DNA of 64,000 nt from positions 62,001 through 126,000 of the forward strand of contig JARGSG010000043.1 in assembly GCA_030374805.1 (NCBI GenBank). The letters are read 5' to 3'. Position numbers and translations under genes: made by a program. Source of the DNA: Gracilaria gracilis. Taxonomy: Eukaryota > Rhodophyta > Florideophyceae > Gracilariales > Gracilariaceae. Each line of letters begins with the position of its first letter. The stretch's first letter is position 1. Shown here one piece after another: positions 31,420 to 42,179 of the stretch. Below the pieces are notes generated by a model that was given only the letters and a program-made list of their open reading frames with translations, was not told the origin of the DNA and searched no databases.

Positions 31420-32611
31420 CTAGCCTTGTAAGGTTAGGCCGACGCCGTGATTGTTCAACATGCGCAGTTTGGGTTGTAGGTCGGTTGTGCAGGTATGGTA
31501 GGGCGTCTGAAACAGAAGGATAGTCTCCCATACGTCTCCGGAAGGTCGGATGGTGAACCTTCTTCGGGGCTGCCTTTCGAACAAAGAGTGTCGTCATCAC
31601 CACGGGAACGTTTTTGCAAGGCACCATTTGGGTAGGCGCGCGCAGCATGCCGGCAGGCCGAGCGGGAGAACTTCCGGCTCTTGGATCACACAGACATTGG
31701 CGGACTTGGGCTTTGAGACCGGTCGATTGAAGACTGGAACCCCACCTCGCGTCGACTCTAGGTCTGTCAACTACTCTGTAATGGAGCCACAACCGTCTGA
31801 CGAACATGATCATTGGTTCAGTTTCGATCCATCCGAATGGAATCCGCGTGAAACTATGCCCTGTTATCTCACTCGAACATCGCCTCTCACTCATCAAATG
31901 ATACAAGAAAACATACACCTCACGCCCAAGTACGGCGGCTTCATGGAATCAACTGGACCACGGTACTGTCCTAGCATCGAGGATAAGATAGTTGACTTCT
32001 CTGACAAGCTTTCGCATCAGATCTTCATTGAACCTGAAGGCCGAACTATTCCAGAACTCTATATACAGGGCTTTAGCACTGGCCTTCCTGAAGATATTCA
32101 ACTTGAGGTCCTGCGCACAATTCCAGGATTGGAAAATGCGACGATGTTGCGCCCCGCGTATAGTGTTGACTACGACTATATCCCAGCCACCCAGATGCAC
32201 ACTACTTTGATGAGCAAGCACGTTGATGGGTTGTATTTTGCGGGACAGGTGTGTGGAACCACTGGTTACGAGGACGCTGCTTCGCACGGGCTTATTGCGG
32301 GTATTAACGCTGCTAGGCGAGCGTTAGGATTAGACATGATTTCGTTGTCGAGAGAAGGTTCTTTCATTGGCACCATGATTGATAACCTTTGCACAAAACC
32401 ACTGAGAGAACCATACCGTGTACTCACATCGCGGTCAGAGTATCGCCTAATTTTGAGAGCGGACAATGCGGATAGTCGAGTGACGCCGTTGGGTAGATCG
32501 ATTGGAATGATTGATGACCATAGATCTGGAGTCTTACAGGGTTGGGGGGCCAACGTGGTACATGCGGAGCGCATGTTGTGCCCCACTGTCGACTGTATAC
32601 AGGCTGAATGA
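31420..32611 (+). pseudogene. Broken mnmG/gidA (MTO1) tRNA-modification gene
   Basis: MnmG with MnmE makes the cmnm5/taurinomethyl wobble uridine of organellar tRNAs. The middle of the protein is clear: [16 protein letters not shown] and [12 protein letters not shown] in one frame, then [20 protein letters not shown] to [55 protein letters not shown] and [20 protein letters not shown] in another. Lesions: an in-frame TGA at 31554-31556, a frame shift near 31680, and loss of homology soon after DDHR near 32530, followed by a short unrelated tail and a stop. Upstream, only scattered similarity is seen to about 31420 and the FAD-binding N-terminus is missing. An intact copy is expected elsewhere. 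Confidence 0.85.
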
Positions 32612-33220
32612 AGCAATTATTAGGACGAAGAAGGCGATAAACGTCGGTAACGAAATCGCCGCGGTCGAAAACACCTAAGGGATCTAATGCTTTCCAATCG
32701 TAACCCAGTAAGTGCAGCACAGATACTGATTAGTAGTTAGTGGCTGCGGTATGGAAGTGTTATTGATCGTTCGGTCTTCAGCAAACCCAAGCGTAAAAGG
32801 TATTAACGTACGCATTTTCACATGAAGGAGAGAGAGAAGCTTGTTGAAATATGACCCTTGGCCTTTTAGCCGACAGAGGGCAGTTCTACTTTTGGCGATC
32901 CTCTCGAAATCATAAACGGAGTTCACCAGCTCACCTGATATAGAATATTTTCGTGATACAACGACGATGTTATTCAACGTTCTTCTTCATTGTGGACAAC
33001 AGTTTTGTTGTCGTTTTTGTTGTCTATTGTGAGCGCCCATAGATACGTCCTTCTTCTTCTTTATTGTGGACAACAGTACCTTATTCCGATATTGTAGTAG
33101 ATAAGTCCATTCCTCGTATCGCGTGAGGTTTGCTAACTGTATTATATTTCTAACTGTGGTAAAGCTTCAAATGAAGCATTCTCTCTCAATTTGACAACCG
33201 CCGCACGGAGCACACTTCGT
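32612..33220. other. Spacer between mnmG pseudogene and tandem unit 1
   Basis: Just after the pseudogene (about 32.63-32.70 kb) there is similarity to 42.44-42.51 kb. A CTTCTTCTT-ATTGTGGACAACAGT element occurs twice near 32.98 and 33.05 kb. No gene. Confidence 0.5.
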
Positions 33221-33600
33221 GTTCACGGAGCTGAGCCCGGTAGTGAACCAGCTCCCGAAAGTCACCTACTGACACCGAAAAACAAACAAACGTACACCCA
33301 TGCAAACTGCCAATGAGTCAGCATTGATACAATCGACATGATTTCTTTCAGAGCTCACAGGTATGCATAGGTCAGTTAGCGAATGCACGCCTCTGTAGAA
33401 GACGAAGTGCAGAATGCTATCTTCTCGTTGTCCTGGGGAAAGCTGCGTATCTCTCCACTTTCCTCTGTGACACGGTTTGCGCCACGGAGAGTGCAACTGA
33501 CTGTACGATTCAATGCAAGCCGAGAATACTGCCACCCTAAATCCTGAACGAGAAGTAGCTCAATTAGAACTGACAGCCGCAGGGGAGGAGGAGAAAGGGG

Positions 33601-33608
33601 TATAAAAG
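33601..33608 (+). promoter_or_regulatory. TATA box of coiled-coil gene copy 1
   Basis: TATAAAAG, 104 nt upstream of the ATG at 33712 and preceded by a purine-rich GGGGAGGAGGAGAAAGGGG run. Strong TATA boxes are otherwise not evident at the housekeeping genes here. Confidence 0.75.
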
Positions 33609-33711
33609 GAAGCATGATCGTCTCGTTGCCTTCCTCTTCTCCTCCGCCGCCCGCCTTTGGTCACAAACCATTCATTATTGTTTTTGTCGATTGCCTATTG
33701 TTTGAACAAGT

Positions 33712-34212
33712 ATGATTGGATTTCTCGTTAACGTTGGGTTGCTGGTCCTCGCGGGCATGACCTGCAACAAGGGAAGGCAACAGAAGAATCAAATCGAAAA
33801 AGAAGAATCGGAGATTGAAGAGGTGGTGCGAGAGTATTCTACGCTTCTAGACCAATTCCAAATCTTACAGCAGAATGAAGAAAAGGAATTCGAGAAGAAA
33901 GAGAAGTTATTGAAGAAGGACTTCAATGAAAAAAAGGAAGAAGCGGATACCGTGGAGCGCCATTTGCGCGAAGAGTTGGAACAGCGCAGAAACCATCTTG
34001 CGTCCTTGAACAGGCTCGACTTTGACGCCATTGAAAAGCGTGAAGAGGAGCTCGAGGATGAGCGAATGGCCGTACGCCAGAAAATCGCGATGCGAGAAGC
34101 CAAGATCGGCGAGCTCCGCCAGGCTCTAGCCCGCAAGTGGGGGTGCAGCATGAGGTACCATCCTAGGGAGGGTAACATGGTGAACCTTAGAAACCGTTCG
34201 AATAGCGAATAA
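33712..34212 (+). CDS. Membrane-anchored coiled-coil protein, copy 1
   Basis: A 166-residue protein. Residues 1-18 form a hydrophobic signal anchor (MIGFLVNVGLLVLAGMTCNK); the rest is highly charged and helical, with continuous heptad-like coiled coil from about residue 25 to 138 (for example REYSTLLDQFQILQQNEE), and a short Cys/Arg-containing tail. No family recognised. Its protein sequence is identical to copy 2 at 39748. It has its own TATA box. If the N-terminus is a cleaved signal, the coil is lumenal or secreted; if an anchor, the coil faces one side of a membrane. Function unknown. Confidence 0.7.
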   Translation: MIGFLVNVGLLVLAGMTCNKGRQQKNQIEKEESEIEEVVREYSTLLDQFQILQQNEEKEFEKKEKLLKKDFNEKKEEADTVERHLREELEQRRNHLASLNRLDFDAIEKREEELEDERMAVRQKIAMREAKIGELRQALARKWGCSMRYHPREGNMVNLRNRSNSE

Positions 34213-35388
34213 GTGTACTACGAAGGTAGCTAGAATCACAAAAGTTTGATTGATTGGTTTTTGTTATTGAGTTTGTGTGAAGCGCGAGCATTTGTTGTTC
34301 TTACGTTGCAGGCATGGAAGAAGCCTTCACCACAGAGAGACGAAAAACACTCCAGCGGTGGCGAATCGTCCAGCATGAGGGAATCGTGCTGTAGCCTACA
34401 GCCTGTAGAGCGAACGAACGAAATGAATTTTACGTAGAGCCTGTAGAGGGGAACGCATCCGGTGGGGGCGCAGCGTCCAGACAGTCTAGCTGGGCAAGTT
34501 GCATCGAAAAATCTTCTCTGGGCCGCTACTGCAGGCTGTAACGTTCTACGGATCTCTGCGCGTCAAGGGCTCTAGCTTTACTGCGGGATATGCCTCCATC
34601 AGTGTTTCCAGTTACACATTCGTGGGCTCATGACATAAGAACTGCCCGTTTACTCGCTCGGAGATTGTGTGCATGCATCGGAGCCTCTGATTCACAGGGC
34701 ATTCGCGACCACCCGCTGTTGATGTGCCCTGCCAAAATGTGTACCACCTTCCCGGCGAATTTCCCGCTCGAGGAGCGAAAGCCCTCTGTTCTCCTCTTCT
34801 CTGTAGACCTGTTGGGGAATTAGGTTGTATCCCCCCTCTCTCTCCATAGTGCACGCAAGCTTAAAAACGTGTACCCTGTATCCAGAGCTGCAGCATTTTG
34901 CTATTCGCAATCACCGAGCCCAAACAATCGAAGACCATCGGCCTTACCCCCTGAGAGTGACCTCAAGAATCAAAGACAGTGGGCGCTCTTCTGGTTACCC
35001 ACATAACACACCAAGGCCTAATAAATCTCTCTGTCCGCAAAGGAATGAGTTTTTTTCATCGCTATCTTCTTTCGGAAATTGAAAAGTCATCACTTCGCAT
35101 CACATATTCTGGATGAAGTCGATGGGGGGCGTTAATCGCACCTTTGATTCAAGATACTTGCATTGCAATAGTAAAGCTGGAGAGATTTTTTGTACAACAT
35201 GTACAGTCGGAACATGTGAGTTGAACGAGATGGGATCGGCTATAATGAGCTCAACTTTTTGCGAGCCATCTCGTTTGAACCGGTCTTGTACATTGTCATG
35301 GGATGCAACTTGTTGCTCTATTATAACATGAGTAAGATGAATCGCTACGTTGTTTCCAGTCATATTCTGGGGTTCATCTTCAATCTTG
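34213..35388. repeat. Block B, copy 1 (probably non-coding)
   Basis: Homologous to 40450-41567 with many small indels that do not preserve any frame except a short N-terminal one starting at 35328. No TATA box or RNA gene recognised. Confidence 0.6.
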
Positions 35389-35534
35389 GTCACATTGGTA
35401 TTAACGTTTCTATTCTCATTATTGAAGTGATTCCATGGCCTGTACGAATCCTCATTGGGATCGTACTTACTCTCATTGTAATATTGCTAAATGCCGGTCA
35501 TATTTATGCGCTTCCGTGCAAAGTCATTCACTAG
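35328..35534 (+). CDS. Small hydrophobic frame, copy-specific C-terminus
   Basis: 68 residues starting MSKMNRYVVSSHILGFIFNL, followed by two hydrophobic segments (INVSILIIEVI and ILIGIVLTLIVILL). The first 21 residues match the frame at 41505 in unit 2; after FNLG the two are unrelated because the homologous block ends there. May be a relic, not a gene. Confidence 0.25.
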   Translation: MSKMNRYVVSSHILGFIFNLGHIGINVSILIIEVIPWPVRILIGIVLTLIVILLNAGHIYALPCKVIH

Positions 35535-36850
35535 AGAAGAAAGCAGTGTTGTGCGTGAATGATATACGTGAAGCAACTTTCCATCATCACTAGTTCACAC
35601 CGGACATGTGGTCTAGTCGTTTTCCTGCTCTGACAGTTGTGTCAAACCACCTCCAAACAGGTGGTACCGAACCCTCATGTTTCATCCTTTCGAACGATTT
35701 CTACGTAGCGTTGGAAGTCCAACGCCATGCCTATCAGAGCAGGAAATTATCCCTTCTGCTGCGGCTCACTCAATCTTCAGCAATACAACCGTGCATGAGC
35801 AAGATTCTAAGCATAACAAACTACAGAATGACTCTCCCTCTCTCCTCTTTATGAGCACACAATCTTAACCACAGATTGATGCGGAATGCTTCTGTTGAAA
35901 GAAAACTTCTCTCACTCGAAAGGCCATCATCTTTTCAGGCCATCTCTGAACAACCTCCGCAACTACTAAACCTCTTCGCCCACAAAGCGAAGGCAAGCAT
36001 AACCTTCTAGATGAATTCTTTTTCGGCATCTTAGCACGTAGTGTTCCACATCGTTTGAAACCCCAGGTGTTGTTCAAACTGCAGAAGAAGCATTGTCGAG
36101 CTTTAAGGGTTACCGTATGGGGAAGTTGTGTCTTCGTATTCTCGTTGCTTTTTCGCTGACGCAGCTTGTTTGTTTTGTTGTGCGTTAGTTTCCCATTGTC
36201 GATGCTTTTTTTTTCCCAAGTGTTTAGCACAGCAAACTCCCAAACCAATGTGTTCGGATGCTGGAGCTGCAGTGCACCGCTCAGCGGTTTTTTGTTACTG
36301 GTATCCCCAGATTGCTCTGGTTCCTGCTTGCAAATTTTCCCCGCTCGTACATGCGCTTGCGAACCGTTCTGGAACACTACTTGGCCTTTTTGCAAACACT
36401 TGCGCATTGTCTTGGAAAGGTTGTAGGTCGGCTTGGTCATAAAGCAGACTTCCTTGGACTTCTCCGTACATCATTCAAATCCAGTCCTCCAAATGGCCTT
36501 CTTGTCAGGATCTTCATGATCCTAGTTCCCCCTTTCTTTCTGCTTCACACACCCATACACACGCACATGCACACAGACAGTGTCGTTCATGGGTACGCCA
36601 GCTACTCCATTAAACCCTTTGTCCATTTAAAGCGTTGATCAATACAATGAGGTTGTAGGACAGTTGGGCAATACGAACCTATCGCAGATGTTGCCCCCTC
36701 TGTTCGGCCGGCTAATCTTCAGTGAAATGGCATATTATGGTAAGGTATTCTTGTAGAAAGTCTTCTAAACTGACAACTCGGTTTCAGAAAGGCCTACTAT
36801 CCTTGCATTCCATTACAAGGACGAAATCGTGACACATTTTCGTTGACAGA
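35535..36850. other. Unit-1-specific sequence without assigned genes
   Basis: The longest frame (35865-36440, minus, 191 codons) is Lys/Gln-rich without motifs. On the plus strand an ATG at 36117 opens a signal-peptide-like frame (MGKLCLRILVAFSLTQLVCF) that stops after 23 codons; an adjacent frame is Cys-rich. A T-rich composition could produce this by chance. Confidence 0.35.
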
Positions 36851-37192
36851 CGCCTCACTCTCTACTCCGACGACGGGCATGTCGTATTGATCACCACACA
36901 CTGACAAGTGAGGACCAATTTAATTGGAACCCAATAAGTCACTTAGTCACCACAGTTACTCACTCAACAACAAGTTGGTATTAGAAAACATTCTTTCTTC
37001 TACATTCTACCCTCCTTCGATAGCGACCACTCGCATACGGAACATGCTGGTCGTATCATGCAGCTCTTAATCCTCGACATGAATGCAAGAGGGCGCTACC
37101 TCACAGTTGCCTTGCAATTCATTTTTACCGCCTTCTGTCACAACTCCCTGTCTTTCCTCGACAACCCGTCCCCCCCCCCAGTCCCAATTCCC

Positions 37193-37200
37193 TATAAATA
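37193..37200 (+). promoter_or_regulatory. TATA box of block C cassette, copy 1
   Basis: TATAAATA, 75 nt upstream of an ATG in a strong context (CACCATGG) at 37268. The same arrangement occurs at 43239 in unit 2. Confidence 0.65.
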
Positions 37201-37267
37201 CCGCCCTCCCACAGTAGAACCCTGTGTCCTCGCTCCTCGCTCCTTGTCGCTGGTCGCCGCGTGCACC

Positions 37268-37306
37268 ATGGAGCCGAACCCTCTCGCATCGGACGGTGGC
37301 GCCTGA
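37268..37306 (+). pseudogene. Short frame of block C, disrupted relative to copy 2
   Basis: Reads MEPNPLASDGGA then TGA. Compared with the 58-codon frame at 43314 there is a 2-nt insertion before the stop and one G less in the following G run (7 against 8), so downstream codons are out of frame. Either a broken copy or evidence that the cassette is non-coding. Confidence 0.45.
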
Positions 37307-37720
37307 AGGGGGGGACGCTCGTCATGCCGCCCACAGGTTGCATTCGGTATTAAAGTGCCGGCGTGTCGCCTTTCGGCCCCCCAAAGTGCGCGCCCGCCGC
37401 CTGCTGGTGCTCTCCAAGTTCATGATCGACACGACCCCAACTAACTACCACTACCAACTACTAACGACAAACTCTCCTTCACTTTCCTCTCAACTTCAAA
37501 CACACCTGTTGCTCTGCAACTCAATTTTTCTCGTCCCCCAATCGACTTGCTCTTCTCTCTGCTCTTCTTCTTCTCCTTCAGATTCTACGCGCTGATTGTC
37601 ATTCGAATAAATTTGTGTTTCTGCCTTCAAGTACTTCGGCCTCTTGTGTATTGCTTGTGTTCTCCCCTTTTCCCTTTCTTCACCCATTCCATTCTGAACA
37701 AGAGTCTGGAGTCCGAGCAT

Positions 37721-39247
37721 CTCCAGATCTCGCATGCCCTTGCTGCTATTGGATGTGTCTAAAGAGGTAGTTTTTGTTCTCCGCCTTCCTGAAGAGAGCA
37801 AGCCTTCTATGCAGCTCTAACAAGATCCATCTTTCTACAGTTGAGTAATAGAAGGTGTTCCCCACTGTTACGAATTTAGAAAAATGGGGACCTGCGTGAT
37901 GGTTGCAACATCGAAACGTGGGGATGAAATTGAATGTCTTGATGCCTGTATGATTGTAACACACCTGACCATGTACTATAGTTATCCTACCTAAAGAAAC
38001 AGAAGCAAAAGTCTAAGCACATCATTCTTCCAGACTGACTTCATGTTTGCTTATACACTACACAAATTCAGGTAATCCTTGCTGCTGCCCAATCGGGGCA
38101 ACATCGTATCGGTGTGTTTTGGTTGTGCACGATTCTCACGCTGTGGATAATCGAAGCCTTGTAAGGCAGGCTGCGAAGGCGATACAGCATGCTTCAATGC
38201 CTTGCTTTCGTTGCACTCTATACTCGTGATGTATAATGCAAGATACACATCGCATGGGGTCCCTGGCCAATGCGGGTTCCAACCAAACGCGCTTGTTGAT
38301 GCCCTGGTGAACTTAGGAATAACGATCCCGCCAATATTGAAATGCAAAGCCCGGTGGACTATCTTTGTACTCCGATGTGAAGATTGTGCTGAAAACGAGA
38401 GGAAACAGCCAAACCGTCACTCGCCACTGCTTGGGTTCTATTAGGGACAAACGTGAACGCCGGAATACTGAAGCTGTGCTACGTGCTAGCGTTCTTTTCT
38501 AATGAAAGCGTTTGTTCTTTCCACCCAGCAGCTATGCACGAAGAAACGACCAGTCCAGGTCTAGAAAAAGACGAGACGAAACAATGACTGAGATAACCAA
38601 GCACTGCCCGTCAAAGCTTGGGGCATTCGTTAGGACAGAGTGCTATCTATAGATAGTATAGTTCTCGTACTACTTCGTAAGAAACAGAAACAGACCACGC
38701 CAAAATGGCATGGGCTTCAAAAGATGAAGACACCCGTCCGGTCGGCATGTGCTGACGCCCGGTCGGCCCAGTGTACGGCGTGGGCCAGGGCTTTTGCGTG
38801 GGTCAATAGCTTTCCAACGTGCCCTAGCCACATCATGAAAGTCACCTGACATGAGTGAAACTCCTTAGTACGCCTTATTGTCAAGCAGCTGAGGTGATTT
38901 TGAGCGCTGTTCAACGATATTGTCAACACGTCGAATACTCCTGATTCCATCACGACTTCTTCCCCGCCCTAGTGTTCGTCGCCTTTCTATGTAACGCTTA
39001 CCAACAGAGTTTCGGTAAGTGCAAGAGCTTTAGATGCCTCCTTGCCTCGCTTTACCCTTGTAGTTATTTCGCTTGCGATGATTGCAGTGGTCCATCCACA
39101 ACTGATTCTGTCTTCATGATTCAAATGGTGTTTCTCCTCCTTGATTCCGGGAAGATGAGATCAAGGAATAATCGAATTCAAAGGCTCAATCTAGTGCAAA
39201 GAACTTCCTTGATGAATTCGACAACTAACGCACGACGAGCACTTTGT
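37721..39247. other. Spacer between tandem units, no gene supported
   Basis: About 1.5 kb with only short frames (60-100 codons) on both strands and no recognisable motif. No matching stretch was noticed after unit 2. Confidence 0.4.
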
Positions 39248-39636
39248 GTTCACGGAGCTGAGCCCGGTAGTGAACCAGCTCCCGGGAGTCACCTACTGAC
39301 ACCGAAAAACAAACAAACGTACACCCATGCAAACTGCCAATGAGTCAGCATTGATACAATCAACATGATTTCTGTCAGAGCTCACAGGTATGCATAGGTC
39401 AGTTAGCGAATGCACGCCTCTGTAGAAGACGAAGTGCAGAATGCTATCTTCTCGTTGTCCTGGGGAAAGCTGCGTGTCTCTCCATACCTTCCACTTTCCT
39501 CTGTGACACGGTTTGCGCCACGGAGAGTGCAACTGACTGTACGATTCAATGCAAGCCGAGAATACTGCCACCCTAAATCCTGAACGAGAAGTAGCTCAAT
39601 TAGAACTGACAGCCGCAGGGGAGGAGGAGAAAGGGG

Positions 39637-39644
39637 TATAAAAG
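39637..39644 (+). promoter_or_regulatory. TATA box of coiled-coil gene copy 2
   Basis: TATAAAAG in an identical context to copy 1, 111 nt before the ATG at 39748. Confidence 0.75.
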
Positions 39645-39747
39645 GAAGCATGATCGTCTCGTTGCCTTCCTCTTCTCCTCCGCCGCCCGCCTTTGGTCAC
39701 AAACCATTCATTATTGTTTTTGTCGATTGCCTATTGTTTGAACAAGT

Positions 39748-40248
39748 ATGATTGGATTTCTCGTTAACGTTGGGTTGCTGGTCCTCGCGGGCATGACCTG
39801 CAACAAGGGAAGGCAACAGAAGAATCAAATCGAAAAAGAAGAATCGGAGATTGAAGAGGTGGTGCGAGAGTATTCTACGCTTCTAGACCAATTCCAAATC
39901 TTACAGCAGAATGAAGAAAAGGAATTCGAGAAGAAAGAGAAGTTATTGAAGAAGGACTTCAATGAAAAAAAGGAAGAAGCGGATACCGTGGAGCGCCATT
40001 TGCGCGAAGAGTTGGAACAGCGCAGAAACCATCTTGCGTCCTTGAACAGGCTCGACTTTGACGCCATTGAAAAGCGTGAAGAGGAGCTCGAGGATGAGCG
40101 AATGGCCGTACGCCAGAAAATCGCGATGCGAGAAGCCAAGATCGGCGAGCTCCGCCAGGCTCTAGCCCGCAAGTGGGGGTGCAGCATGAGGTACCATCCT
40201 AGGGAGGGTAACATGGTGAACCTTAGAAACCGTTCGAATAGCGAATAA
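39748..40248 (+). CDS. Membrane-anchored coiled-coil protein, copy 2
   Basis: Encodes the same 166 residues as the copy at 33712, with no amino-acid difference seen. Promoter, 5' UTR and about 80 nt of 3' flank are also nearly identical; the upstream region differs by a few substitutions and a 9-nt indel near 39483. The 3' flank is interrupted by a 109-nt insertion from 40341 absent from copy 1. Identical coding sequence plus identical non-coding flanks points to recent exchange, not to selection on protein alone. Function unknown. Confidence 0.7.
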   Translation: MIGFLVNVGLLVLAGMTCNKGRQQKNQIEKEESEIEEVVREYSTLLDQFQILQQNEEKEFEKKEKLLKKDFNEKKEEADTVERHLREELEQRRNHLASLNRLDFDAIEKREEELEDERMAVRQKIAMREAKIGELRQALARKWGCSMRYHPREGNMVNLRNRSNSE

Positions 40249-40340
40249 GTGTACTACGAAGGTAGCTAGAATCACAAAAGTTTGATTGATTGGTTTTTGT
40301 TATTGAGTTTGTGTGAAGCGTGAGCGTTTGTTGTTCTTAC

Positions 40341-40449
40341 ATAAGTATCAAAATGATGCAGAGTACTTGCCATTCGGCCAGATACATTGCACGCTCGTGC
40401 TACTCGCCAGCGAGTATTAGATAACATCGAATTGGCCGATAGCATTTTC
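40341..40449. mobile_element. 109-nt insertion specific to tandem unit 2
   Basis: Interrupts sequence that is continuous in unit 1 (between TTGTTCTTAC and GTTGCA). No clear terminal inverted repeat or target duplication. Two related segments inside it contain GGCCGATA-like words. It could equally be a deletion in unit 1. Confidence 0.4.
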
Positions 40450-41567
40450 GTTGCAAGCATGGAAGAAGCCTTCACCACAGAGACGACAAACACTGCAGCG
40501 GTGGCGAATCGTCCGGCATGAGGGAATTGTGCTGTAGGGGGAAACGCATCCGGTGGGGGCGCTAGCTTTACCGCCGGATATGCCTCCTTTCCAATGCGCA
40601 TCAGTGTCTCCAGTTACACACTTTCGTGGGCTTACGACATAACAACTGCCCGTTTACTCGCTCGGAGATTGTGTGCTTGCATCAGATTCATAGGGTATTT
40701 GCGAGTCCCACTTTGGAGGTGCCTTACCAAAAAAGGCAATTTACAATAGAGCTGGTGGGAAAGGTGCAACGTTCCGTTGTACTCTGAATTTCAGAGTCTG
40801 AAACAAGGGTGGAACGAATTTTGTTCTCACCACCTTCCCAGCGAAGTTTCCACCCGAGGAGCGAAAGCCCTCTGGTCTCCTGTTCTCTGTAGACCTGTTC
40901 GGGAATTAATTTGTATCCCCTATCTCTTCATATTGCACGCTAGCTTAAAAAGGTGTACAATGTATCCACAACTGCAGTATTCTGCTATTCGCAATCACCG
41001 AGCCCAAACAATCGAAGACCATCGGTCTTACCCCATGAGAGTGACTTCAAGAATCAGGAACAGTGGGCGCTCTTCTGGTTACCCACACAACATATTAAGG
41101 CCTGAGAAATCTCCCTGTTCGCAGAGGAATGAGTTTCTTTCATCGCTATCTTCTTTCGGAAATTGAAAAGTCATCACTTTGCATCATATATGGATGAAGT
41201 CGATGGAGGGCGTCACTCGCACCTTTGACTCAAGATATTTGCATCGCAGTAGTATAGCCGGAAAGTTTTTTGGTGCACGTATCTACAAAATGTACAGTCG
41301 GAACATGTGTGTTGAAATAGATGGGATCGGCTATAATGAGCTCAGCTTAAGAACGGCCCTAGGGCCCGTTCGTTCTTAACAACGGTTGGTGGGCGGTTGA
41401 TGAAGCGGTTGATGACAACTGTACTTGCGGGCCATCTTATTTGAACCGATCTTGTACACATTCTCTTCTTCTTCTTCTTCTTCTTGTTGTTGCTCTATTA
41501 TAACATGGGTAAGATGAATCGCTACGTTGTCTTCAGTCATATTCTGGGGTTCGTCTTCAATCTCGGG
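40450..41567. repeat. Block B, copy 2 (probably non-coding)
   Basis: Counterpart of 34310-35388. Frames are not conserved between copies. Confidence 0.6.
41347..41379. repeat. Palindromic core of a unit-2-specific insertion
   Basis: TTAAGAAC and GTTCTTAA flank the perfect palindrome GGCCCTAGGGCC. Unit 1 lacks this segment and the next 40 or so bases, so it looks like a small insertion able to form a hairpin. Confidence 0.65.
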
Positions 41568-41798
41568 TTTCACTTTCCAATTGGACATTGGCTTGGTTAT
41601 AAGGACGGTGCACAATGGCTGCCATGTCACAGCATAACACCAGTGAAGGTTAACGCGACGGGCAATTCTGTGGTTTTCCAAACGGAGTCCGGATGGAGAA
41701 TAAAAGCGTTAGCTCACGATGGGGTAATTGCATTTCCTTGGAAAGCAACATCTGATGACGGCATAGAGATAAACGGAAATAATGGGAGTGGCAGGTAG
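41505..41798 (+). CDS. Hypothetical 97-residue frame, copy-specific C-terminus
   Basis: Starts MGKMNRYVVFSHILGFVFNL, shared with 35328, then continues with unit-specific sequence (FPIGHWLGYKDGAQWLPCHS and later GWRIKALAHDGVIAFPWKA) to a TAG. The C-terminal part looks more protein-like than most frames here but has no recognised family. Note that the start codon overlaps a GGTAAG donor-like sequence. Confidence 0.3.
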   Translation: MGKMNRYVVFSHILGFVFNLGFHFPIGHWLGYKDGAQWLPCHSITPVKVNATGNSVVFQTESGWRIKALAHDGVIAFPWKATSDDGIEINGNNGSGR

Positions 41799-42160
41799 TA
41801 CAGCAGAAGACAGAAGACGAAATAGAGGTGAAACACTAACATGTTGACGGTTGTTGATCGGCAGCAAAATGAAACGGTTGCTGGACACCATGAAGAAGAT
41901 GGTAAACATCACGAAGACTACGGAGCTGTGCTACCCCCTCTCTCATTACGAGTTTTCATCGACAAACTCCGTTAGCTACGAAAGGCGTCGAAGTTATGTA
42001 TTCGAATGATCGCTATTTTTATCTCTGTCAATGGACAGTTCTACTGTGCTGGATTGAAGGGAAACTACCAAATGATAGTTTTCTAAGCGCAGCAAAGTGA
42101 AGGACTCTTATGGCCAGTGTCGTATAAATTCTCCAAGCGAGTCGTGGGGATGATGATCAT
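41799..42160. other. Unit-2-specific spacer
   Basis: No gene or repeat recognised. Confidence 0.4.
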
Positions 42161-42179
42161 CACTACAGGTGATCCACCG

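Larger units (their letters stand above)
33221..37720. repeat. Tandem unit 1 (paired with unit 2, spacing about 6.03 kb)
   Basis: Three collinear homologous blocks with 39.25-43.9 kb. Block A (33221-34300, to 39248-40340) is almost identical. Block B (about 34310-35388, to 40450-41567) is near 90% identical in the stretch I compared. Block C (about 36850-37700, to 42910-43920) is similarly diverged. The stretch 35389-36850 has no counterpart in unit 2. Ends of the unit are approximate. Confidence 0.88.

Noticed and set aside
35865..36440. 191-codon minus-strand frame
   Set aside because: The longest frame in its stretch but with no motif, no promoter and no counterpart in unit 2; kept only as an intergenic note.
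33789..40214. Long Ser/Phe-rich minus-strand frames in both copies of block A
   Set aside because: Exact antisense of the coiled-coil gene; the plus strand has the TATA box, start context and signal anchor.
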